From Caprimulgus europaeus (taxonomy: Eukaryota > Chordata > Aves > Caprimulgiformes > Caprimulgidae): a DNA stretch of 64,000 bases. The notes below the pieces were generated by a model. It did not search any database. It was given only the letters and a program-made list of their open reading frames with translations, and had not been told where the DNA came from. Location: contig OU015532.1 of assembly GCA_907165065.1 (NCBI GenBank), positions 35,196,339-35,260,338 of the forward strand. The letters are read 5' to 3'. Both the position numbers and the translations under genes were made by a program. Positions 54,576-64,000 of this stretch are shown here, piece after piece (the stretch's first letter is position 1; every line of letters starts with the position of its first letter).

Positions 54576-56041
54576 CTAAGAGGACAACACAAGAGAGGAC
54601 TTGAGTCTTTCTAATGATTAACTCTATTTTTATTATTCTAATTTGGATTCTAATTCACACTTCCTACATTTGACCACTTAAAGAGGCACAATGAATTTCA
54701 ATAGAATTGAATTCAGAAGTAAAAGTTACCTTGCCGATACTTTTACAGAAGCAACTAAAAAATACAAACTCCTTTTATCCCTTATTATGGCATATGAGAT
54801 TATATGCTAAATCAGCAAGGTGCATTGTTTCATAAACACTTCCTGGAGAATTACTTTTCTTACATTCTTCTGTAGTGAAATCCCATCAATACTCTGAATT
54901 TTAGAATTACTCAAGTCAGAATTTGGCTAGAAATACCATGTTAGGCCTTCCTGCCAAAATTCCAGTCTTTAAAGCAAACCACACTACAGGTCACTGAAAA
55001 TCATTTAGCAAAAGTCAGGGTATAGAGCTGTATATTTTGAAAAATGAAACCAAATTACAAAACATTGTCAAATGGTAAAACAAGAAATGGCAACTCATCA
55101 TTTAACTGTGGAACACAGACTCTGCTTTTATCAGGATGCCTTGGCATTAACAACATTGCAGCATATCTGGCAACCACATCACCGGTCAGAATGACAAGAC
55201 AAAGACTAAATGTCGTAACACACCCTTTGGAACCCTGATAAAAGTGAAAGACCATGACTAGAATTCTTGAGAAGAAAACTGCATTTGAAAGGAACACTTA
55301 TTTGCAGATTCCCTTAGACATCACATCTGCAGACACATCTGAGCTCCCTTAAGGAAGAGCATGGTTGTGTCAGTCACAGAAGCAGCTCCAAAAAGCAGTA
55401 ACATTTATTCTGAAAGGGTCATGTTTCTTTTTCCTTGCTTGAGCAGATGTATTTTTCTGAAGATCTTTGATGTAAGTGTCATTTGTTCTTTTGCCCTTAC
55501 ATAAGAAACATTTTTTCCTACTACTTTGTTGCTTTTTTTTCTTTTTTGCCAGAGCATAAATGACATTTTCTTTGCCTGTTTGATGACAGTTCTACCTGTT
55601 CTAACACAGGTGCAAGTCTGAGTCATGGAGTAAACATGTATGTTGATACGAGCTACGTAGAAGAGTAAATCACAATTAAAAGAATTAACAGGAAAGAATG
55701 TGAAAGCACTTCCAAAATTTTGGTGCCAGCTTTTAACAGCTGCTACAAGAGAAGCAAACACAAGAAGAGTGCGACCATTCCGTGCCAGACACTCCGGTAC
55801 CCGCCTGCAAACCTCGCGTGCTGCACATCAAAGCTTTTTGTTCAAAGCCAACAAAGCATGAAAAGTGCTGAGAGAGGGGCATCTCGCATCGCACACCCTG
55901 TGCCATGCCATGCTCAATAAACAGATTTACTTCTCAAATACATTCTGCTTATGTTTGAAGTCCAAGTTTTAAGCAATCGTTCTTGCACAGACTGGTTCAC
56001 TGAAAACATTTGCGTTTGCTTGTGCACGTTCCCAGCGTTAC
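54576..56041 (-). other. AVEN intron, 1.5 kb
   Basis: AT-rich on the left. 55,770-55,900 forms a small CpG-containing patch (about eight CpGs) that matches no recognised element. No exon or repeat could be supported. Confidence 0.7.
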
Positions 56042-56137
56042 CTGCACGAGTTCAGCCGGCACGTTCAGCCGCACATGCAGAGGCAATTCCTGAAGGGCCT
56101 GGACCAACGCCTGGCAGTCAACTGAGAGTGCAGATAA
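56042..56137 (-). CDS. AVEN: AVEN coding exon (third from last)
   Basis: 32 codons, phase 0 at both ends: LSALSVDCQALVQALQELPL and HVRLNVPAELVQ. Matches the LVRALQELPLCLRLNVAAEL block of human AVEN. Acceptor TATATTTCAG, donor CAG|GTAACG on the minus strand. Lies in a locally GC-rich stretch. Confidence 0.96.
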
Positions 56138-57544
56138 CTGAAATATAATTCAACACACAGTACACTTGTATTAAAAAAATATATAAATTAATAATTACTT
56201 TAATCTACTGCATTCCCCTGTTCCACACATTCAAAGAATGTGAAGAACAACCTAACAAAATACAGAAGCTCATAGGTTTAAATGACACGTGCACAGCGCA
56301 GTCTGGCTAAATTACCATATCAACATCTACAATGCAAACAATCACTTAAAGGTTTAAAAACAAGGTGTAAATGGAATGCTCCTTAGGCAATGCGTTACAA
56401 ATCCGAAGTAGGAAATAGTTCTGCACGTTGACAATGTCATAAAAAGGCTTTGGCAACTCCAGTGTCTTTTAATCTGTGAGCAGCTCTACTGGCTTTGGTG
56501 CCTAAACAACACGGCCCTGTTTATACTTCCCCATCTTTTAAAATGTTGTTTCAATGCTTACAAAAGCAAAAACCTCTAGTTGCATATCCTTCTAAAATGA
56601 TATTCAAGACAGATATTCTGCTGCTGCCCAGTTGCTTAAAAGGTAGAACTGTCACTTATTAACATGACAGGTATTTAAGTTTCCTTTTTTTTTAACCCCA
56701 CCTTTTTTTTTGTGTGTAAAGTATTAAAACCATATTTACACAAAATGGACCATCAATATTTGATGTTTTAACAGAACACCCTGGACTTTCATAGATTTCA
56801 GGCTCACAGTATATTCTGAGCACATTCACCATCAATGAAAAAAGACAATTTGATATCCATCACATATTTTAAAATGTGACAACAAAATGTTCATGGAAGC
56901 AGAGAAGCCGCTGATAAATCCAGCTTAGACTGACACAGACATTTAGAAGTCTAAATACTCATAAATGAGGAGAGAGTGTTTCGTGCCATATCGTAAGAGA
57001 TTTGTCAAAGGAATTCACACTGTTCCCAAAAGCCACTCAACAGGATGGCTTTTGACACCTGCACACGCAGCAAGAATGGACACCAAAGCCACAGTATGCT
57101 CTGGTAACAGCATATTTACAAAATTAAAATAAGTTTTAAAAAGAAACAATGAAGTTGGTTTAACAGTTTCTTGTATCCAAATTCTGACTCTGGTATCCAG
57201 TAATGCAAGTAAAAGGACCAAATAACTTCAATCTCTCATGGTTAGAATTTTTCTCCTTTCACAACAGCTTTATTTTACAAAGGATTAGTGATCATCATCC
57301 AAGATGATTCACTGGTACAAGTAACCTCAAAAAGTCTTCAACAAGCAATTTGTGTTGCCCAGCAATGACCTAGAACTTCAGAAAACCCAGTTCCTTTTTC
57401 ACAGACAGCGAAGATCAAATATGGCTTCTGCACCTTTGCAAAGGACAAGGACATTGTAAGAAGTCAAGTATCAGTGAGTAACATTTAAGTGCATTTAGGA
57501 AGAGCTAAGCACACTTGCAAAAGGATTAGTTCGAATGAACATTG

Positions 57545-57635
57545 TGAATGAAGGTGAAAATGGAGTCAGGGAAGAGGAGGAAAGGTGAGGATGGAGGAGA
57601 AGAGGAACTTGGAGAAATAACATAATGGAAGAAAG
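57545..57635. repeat. Purine-rich (GGAGAA-like) tract
   Basis: About 90 bp of strongly purine-biased plus-strand sequence (GGGAAGAGGAGGAAAGGTGA and similar). Low complexity; could adopt non-B DNA, no other meaning seen. Confidence 0.55.
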
Positions 57636-58351
57636 AATTCAATATCCAAGTAGAGATTTAACTAAAAAAAAACAACAAAAAAACAAAGGGATACAAGTAG
57701 TATTTCATAAATTATAAACACTTCATGCCACGTGTAGCTATTTGTTCAAGAGAATAAGTAGAGGCATATTTTGTGGTTGGAATTGCCATTTTTTGCTGAA
57801 AAATCCAAATGAATATTACCTGTTTGATTTTTAAATTGCAGACAGTGTTCTGGAACATTTTTATTTAATTTTATCAATATACAATTAAACAAATCCAGAT
57901 GTACTTTTTTAACAAAGAATGATAATATTCTTAATAAACTGGAATTTTATTACTGTGATGTTATTGTCACACTTCCATTCCATGTGTGAAACTGATGGTT
58001 TGCCATTGCTTTCTATAAATACTAGGGAATGGGAAATATCAAGTAATTCTGCAACTGCTTTTATGCCTTTGATGCTTTACTTTGTTCCATCATAATCACT
58101 TCAGTTTCCAATTTTCTCATCTTGCACATAATGTATAGACAGGCAAAGAACTAGAAACAAGTGAGCAAGGAGGCAAAGGCATGGAATCTGGCAAAGTGGA
58201 TGAAAATGAGACCTGGATCCAGCTTCCAAGGAAAAGAAAGAGAGACTAGAAACAAACAGGAGACAACAGAAGATCAGAGACTGTGAAAAACTAGATAACA
58301 CTATGAAACCATCTGGGCCAGGATTCTGGACTAAAGAAAGAAACCAAAGGA

Positions 58352-59089
58352 AGGGCAAGTGTAGGGTCCTGCACCTGGGGAGGAATAACCCCAGGCACCA
58401 GTGCAGGCTGGGGGCTGACCTGCTGGAAAGCAGCCCTGCAGAGGAGGACCTGGGAGTACTGGTGGGTGACCAGCTGACCATGAGCCAACAGTGTGCCCTT
58501 GTGGCCAAGAAGGCAAATGGTCTCCTGGGGTGCATCAAGAAGAGTGTGACCAGCAGGTCTAGGGATGTGATGCTCTGCCTCTACTCTGCTCTAGTGAGGA
58601 CACATCTGGAGTGCTGTGTCCAGTTCTGGGCCCCCAAGTTTAAGAGAGAGAAGGAACTTTTGGAGAGAGCCCAGCAGAGGCTGCAAAGATGAAAGACTGA
58701 GAGAGCTGGGTCTGTTTAACCTGGAGAAGAGAAGACTGAGAGGGGACCTTATTAATATTTATAAATATCTAAAGGGTGGGTGTCAAGAGGATGGGGCCAG
58801 ACTCTTTTCAGTGGTGGCCAGCAACAGTCCCAGGGGCAATGGGCACAAGCTGGAACACAGGAGGTTCAACTTAAACATGAGGAAAAACTTATTTACTGTG
58901 AAGGTGCCAGAGCCCAGGAACAGGCTGCCCAGAGAGGTTGTGGAGTCTCCATCTCTGGAGACATTCCAACCCACCTGGATGTGATCCTGTGCAATCTGCT
59001 CTAGGTGAACCTGATTTGGCATGGGGGGTTCAACTAGATGATCTCCAGAGGTCCCTTCCAACCTCCACCATCTGTATCATTCTGTAATG
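58352..59089 (+). mobile_element. CR1 LINE fragment, 0.74 kb, antisense to AVEN
   Basis: Carries the C-terminal ORF2 region ([60 protein letters not shown], then [20 protein letters not shown] in another frame) and the CR1 3' UTR, ending GGTCCCTTCCAACC and ATCATTCTGTAATGG. A deletion near 58,690 and frameshifts break the frame. It is a different CR1 subfamily from the copy at 14,080, judging by its NIYKYLKGG and [11 protein letters not shown] variants. Confidence 0.93.
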
Positions 59090-60363
59090 GTGACTAGTGC
59101 AGTAAACTATTTCAAACTGACTTGAGAACAATGAAAGACAGGAAACAGTTTGATAGAACAAATTTGGATGAGGCAGGAGGAATGACTACAGTTTGGTAGG
59201 GACAGAGGCAGAAGAATGTGGCACCACAGCAAACTTCACAATGAGTGAGAGTGTGGGACCAGCTCTGAACTGCAGTCTCACCACTGACAGCCAGAATCTT
59301 TGTGAAATCCACGGGCAACGTGCAACTTCACTCTGCTCACAACAGCTTTAGCCATTCAGAAACTAATTGATGTGTTCCAATCACCTGAACACTATAATCA
59401 CAAATCCATGAGGAAATGATGAATAATTTAATATGCTGGATACTGACATCCTGTACATTAGGAGCGGGAGGAACTGATAAGAAAAAAATACAGTTATTGA
59501 AAGACTGCATCCCACTGAACAAACATGTGATGGTTTAAACAAATGCTGCACTTGGTTTAATTTCCTCATTTTAATTTGGCTTTGCAATTTTAATGTACCT
59601 TTAAATATCACTTCCCAGTGAATAATCATTGTTGATATTTTAGGAAAGAAATAGCAAACTTTTAACACTTGAATACATATGTATGTTTCAAGAAACACTC
59701 AAGCAGTTTTGCAGCAATTTTAAGAAAAGCTTGGAAGATAAAAGCATTTATCTTGCAATAATTTAGGTGACTTAGGTGAGGAAGACAGCTGCTGAGATTA
59801 AGACATTTTCCAGTATCCTGATACAGAAAACAGCAGACTCCTGCTGCTTTAGCCCTTTGTATTCCAGCATAAAGAATCCACATAGAAATAATCTAAAACC
59901 TGGTTGGGTCCCACAGTAATTTTGGAGGTGAAGTTTATGAACTGTTCATTTGAAAGAACTAGAACAAGCTTCATAGTCAAATATATGAATATACTCATAG
60001 GCTTTGCTGTAGTCATTTTACTAAACTATTTTCTCTTGAATACAGCTGAAAAAACAAGGCTGACTTGGTATGTCAGTAAAGCAAAGTCACAGTCCCTTAA
60101 TTTTCTTTCACTGGATGGATTTGCTTGTTCTTTCCTTCCAACATTACTTAAAAAGCCTGCTGCTTTGATTAGTCTTCCATAGGAAAAAAACCCCAAAAAG
60201 ATAAGACCCAAGAGCCTCCAGCATCAGAGACAAATTAATAAAATACACAGAATAAAGAGTGTTACCATTGTATTAAACAATTTGTTGCTGAAAGCACAGC
60301 TGCCCAGGTATTCTGTGCCAAGCAATTATCCATACAAACTCATCTGAATGATAATTCTGTTAC

Positions 60364-60434
60364 CTGTTTATGGCTTATGCTTTCTCTATCCCATTCTTTC
60401 TCATCAGCAAATCGGAACTGTGTAAAGAAATCTC
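60364..60434 (-). CDS. AVEN: AVEN coding exon (fourth from last)
   Basis: Two bases completing a Gly codon, then DFFTQFRFADEKEWDRESIS and HKQ. Matches SFSQFRFAEEKEWDSEASC of human AVEN. Acceptor TTTTCTGTAG, donor CAG|GTAACA on the minus strand. Confidence 0.95.
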
Positions 60435-63400
60435 CTACAGAAAAGAAATAAAAAATATATTTTTTTAAATAACAAGCTCTCTCCAAAGTGCCCAACCCTA
60501 CAAAAGTAAATTCAAGCAATAAATATCACATCTTCAACAAATTTGCATTTAATTTTTATTCAGCTTGCATTCCCAATATTAAACTTCTTTAAGCCAAAGT
60601 TTTCTTGAAAGATCTTTTAATCTCTTATTTGCAAAACAGTACTGAAAAAGGCACAACAAATTGAAAACTGAATGAGGACATGTGAGGTGCCATGTCAGCA
60701 AGCAAGATTTTCACTGAAAAGTCCTGTCTGGGCAGCATATGAGGAATATGCACAGCATGACAGAGTGCATTTGTTATGAACAGCTTTGAATGTGCTGTAG
60801 ATAGACCTTCTCTTATCAACATGCAAATCTCTCTTAAAATGGATTATAAATGTCCAAAAAATCAGTTTGTAAAGGCCAGTTAAAGACTTTTGTTAGCTGG
60901 TAGCTAAATTCTCCAGACTCTCTCTTCCTCAAACTAGTCCCGATTCCATCATGTCATCAGAAAAAGGCACTGAACCCCAAACTCCAATTCATACACCTAG
61001 GGGACAATTAAAAGAAACCTTAAACAGGGCTAATTAAGCTACATATGTAACCTTAGTTATTGGATCTTCTAACCTCCTACCACATTTCTCCAAGACAATA
61101 CGAACTTCCTCTTACTATAGAGAGGCTTGGGTTATTATTTTGTTTTACAGTTGCTATCTCTGTTGCAGTACCATGCTGGGTTGCAAGACTCAACTCAATA
61201 AAATAAATTTATTCACTGAAAAAACACACAAAAATTCCAAGAACTAACTAAATAAATAAATTAGTAAGGTCTGTGACAGAGGAAACATGAAAGATTAGGA
61301 CTGCAAGGTGATAGCCAAAGGTCTGGTAACCAAAACCAAAGACACTGCTGATGCAGAGTATGGGACAAAGCTGCCTTAGACCACACGGTTTGAGAACAAA
61401 TAGCTGTTTCAGGAGCCTATTGGAGAAACAAACAAACAAACCAAATCCCACAAAAACCTGCTGAATTATTGCATGAAGGAGATGAAATCTGATTGTGAGA
61501 ATTGCAGACTACCTTTGAGTCATTAGGATTTAGACCAACAGTTGAGAAGCAACAGCTCATTCCTTCCCAGCCTCTACTAGAGAATGAACGCGGTAGAGGA
61601 AGTTTTCAACGGCACTACCAACAACCGAGTGCCCAACTGCCATTGGGCTCTCAGCATCGTAACTGCCATCCAGACCTTTGAAAAGTCCTGAATCATGCCA
61701 TTAGTCCTGCAGACAACATCCAAACACATAATGTGCTATCCCCAAAACTGGTTTCTTTTCCATTACCTGTCTGTGCCAAAACATAGAGTTCATCCTTTCA
61801 GCAATTCTCCTCAATAGTGCAACCACCAGCCAGCTTCTGTTTTGCAAAAAGAATGAATAAGTGGCAAAATAGCCACAACTGGCATATTTCTTTGCCAGAC
61901 AATAAAAAGGGAGACCTAACAATCATCTCCCAGCTGGAATATAAAATTTATTGGCTGTGGCTTTGTTTTTTTTTAATGTGTTTTAAGTGCATTTCCAATT
62001 CATTGCATTTCATATATGCTCATCAGGTATGCAATGCACTCACACACTAATCACACGGTGTGCCTGGTATGTCCATCATCATCATCTTCAGAACCATTCC
62101 AGCAAGAAAGTTACCTTCTCAGCTGAGTATTTATATAGCTATTTATGACCACTGCCCTATCCAGCTTGAATTAGCATCTCCCTGTCTTCATGAGGTTCAT
62201 CCAACATTGTTCAGCTTTACTGGGCTGACAATACAACCTTGCCTGACCAGCTAGGCTTTGGTTTACACTCAGTGCCTCCAGACATCACTCTTTTGAAAAC
62301 AACCAGTGTCAAACAGTACAAGTACCAATAATAAAAATTAAGAACTGAAATTAACATTTAGGTATCTAAAAAGCAGCCTAATTTTATAAATGTTTAGTTC
62401 ATATAATTCACAAACACCAGGTTCCACGATGGCCAAGCAGGAGGGAAAAATAAGATCTTGTCTTTCTGCATCCATCTGCAGATGCAGATACTCAACTCGA
62501 GCACTCACAATTGACTCGCTGCTGACAAAGGTGGCTTCTTCATCGCACACAGCACGACAGTAAATAAATCCCTCTGCTTCAAAATACCTAGAATAATGCT
62601 AATAAGTAATAACTGATGCTGCAAATTAACAAAATCCAAATTCATTCTTAGGTCTCATGATTTTAAAATGGCTACAAAAATGTGCAAATTAATTTATGTT
62701 TTAACAGCTCATATTTTAAAGGCTCAATTTAGTTACATATGTAAAGAAGTTTTCTTGAAAAATAATTAAACTAAGTGATCCTCAAAGCATTCATACTATT
62801 GGAACAAAGGCATAAATATTTTCTTCCAATATCCCCAAGCTTCCTTCGGTTATTTCTTACGCTGTGTCACAGAGGAAATGAGGACTAAAAGTAAACTAAA
62901 GGATTAGTCGAATGCTTTCAGTACCTAAGAATGACCAGAGGTAAAGCAGCTAAACAAACCCACTTCATCAAGAAAATCCACTGGGATCAAGAACTGGTTT
63001 ATGATTCTTCATGCTCACAAAGTTGGTAATAACAGATCCTCATTTTGATATTGTATTGCTGAATTAAAGGGTATGACTTAAACTGTAGTTTAACCAGGCT
63101 CTTTAAATAAGTTAACAAAGCATGCCTTTCAAATGGAAAAGCAATAACTACAATTCACAGTAGCACATTTAATGCAAATTAGGTTAATGAGAATGTTGGT
63201 CTAACCAATTATCTTTTCAGAAATTCCTTTACCCTGAAAATAACTTCCTTTAATGCCATGAATACTAATCAAATGTTTTGCAACGACTCCAAATTCCTTC
63301 CAACATAAAAAAATACTTTTCTTCATGTGAATAGTTTTTCTGTTACTTACAAATATTACTTGGCCTTCAAATAGAGAGTAGCTAAAAATAATGCATTCAA

Positions 63401-64000
63401 GTAAACCTCACACACACCATCTTTGGTAACATTCAGAATAAGCCTTCATATTCTTTATTGTATAAAGTGTAACTTTATTATGAAAGAATAGCAGATCTAA
63501 ACCACCCTGCTTTCCTTCCACTTGAATCTATTTTAAAGCTAAATGCGTTCTTGATTTAAATAGAATGCATGTTTCATAGTCTCATTAGCCCAATTATCTC
63601 TTCATACAAATATTCACTGAGTAGCAGAATCAAACAAATCATACCTATAATCTGTAACAAATATATTCCAATCTGGGAAATTATGAGTCTAAAAGTCAAA
63701 AAAAAATTGAAGGAAAATGGTTTTCAGTAGGGAAACTGACATATCAGTGGAATGATTTTGTAGATGTTAACTCTCTAATTCATTAAAACCAAAAAGCATA
63801 AAACATTACTGAAGACAGAGGAAAAATATTCCATAGTCAGAGATTTTCCGTTTGGAGGAGGAGAACAAAAAATGTAACAGGACCCTTCTAAGACTGCTGA
63901 GATTGTAAAGAAGCACTGTGAGAGCAAAGAAGATTGTAAACCTATTTTTTTAATGATAATTTACCTTCACCTAAATAAGCATCAAAAATTATGTGATAGT
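60435..64000 (-). other. AVEN intron, 5' part leaving the window
   Basis: AT-rich intron. Two small CpG-containing patches stand out (61,580-61,680 and 62,425-62,570); the second overlaps a 70-codon minus-strand open frame. No exon, LINE or RNA gene could be supported, and no sequence matching the AVEN SNWDRYQ exon was found. Confidence 0.7.

Larger units (their letters stand above)
56138..60363 (-). other. AVEN intron, 4.2 kb
   Basis: Contains a CR1 copy in the antisense direction (58,352-59,089) and a purine-rich stretch at 57,545-57,635. The remainder is AT-rich with chance ORFs. Confidence 0.75.
52585..64000 (-). other. AVEN: AVEN gene, 3' part (partial at right edge)
   Basis: AVEN is a cell-death inhibitor reported to bind BCL-XL and APAF1 and to limit caspase-9 activation; it has also been linked to ATM signalling. 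Four coding exons on the minus strand join in phase to 214 residues ending at TGA (52,928-52,930). Shared landmarks with human AVEN are FRFADEKEWD, ALQELPLHVRLNVPAELVQ, LDEELDRLLNLDAPI and the C-terminal KNVTEEELEDWLDSMIS. By comparison with the six-exon human gene these are exons 3-6. The RG-rich N-terminal exon and the exon carrying the SNWDRYQ block were not found up to 64,000. CHRM5, which lies within AVEN in human, is also not visible here. Confidence 0.95.

Noticed and set aside
62940..63010. Possible AVEN exon with the SNWDRYQ block near the CCACTGGGATCAAGAACTGG stretch
   Set aside because: Neither strand translates to the expected AVEN sequence and no suitable splice sites flank it.
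60435..64000. CHRM5, which lies inside AVEN in human
   Set aside because: No long intronless receptor-like open frame with seven hydrophobic segments is present; it may lie further right.

Overview
This is a window of vertebrate nuclear DNA, almost certainly avian. It is AT-rich and CpG-poor, its coding sequence is split by GT-AG introns, and it carries CR1 LINE copies with the bird-type 3' end (ATTCTATG-like octamers) plus an old avian-type retroviral LTR. No bacterial, CRISPR or plasmid-like content is present. The exact bird species cannot be read from the sequence.

The plus strand from the left edge to about 52,515 is the 3' third of the ryanodine receptor 3 gene (RYR3). I could place 37 coding exons. 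Their phases join without a break into one frame of 1,588 residues ending at a TAA at 51,699-51,701. In protein order they encode the end of the central scaffold, both family microexons (ASI, 15 nt; ASII, 18 nt), acidic tracts, the core solenoid with two of the three Ca2+-site residues, an EF-hand pair, the divergent linker, transmembrane helices S1-S6 with the GGGIGD filter, and the zinc-binding C-terminal domain. The paralogue is called from sequence similarity (AMQVK at ASI, LIVRER at ASII, the linker, the DQLG end) and from the AVEN neighbour.

The minus strand from about 52,585 to the right edge is the 3' half of AVEN, a cell-death and caspase-activation inhibitor. Four coding exons (52,928-53,046; 54,215-54,575; 56,042-56,137; 60,364-60,434) join in phase into 214 residues. 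The two 5' exons expected from the human gene are not visible and probably lie beyond position 64,000. RYR3 and AVEN are convergent, with predicted poly(A) sites only about 70 bp apart.

The introns hold most of the bases: a 2.1-kb decayed CR1 (14,080-16,159), three shorter CR1 copies, a CR1 3' stub, a probable ancient CR1/L2-type fragment, an LTR fragment (37,241-37,600) and a few small inverted repeats. I found no clearly new biological system. The points most worth a second look are a possible unannotated 18-nt in-frame microexon at 4,029-4,046, a GC-AG intron in the channel domain that also contains the LTR, and the tight tail-to-tail gene junction.
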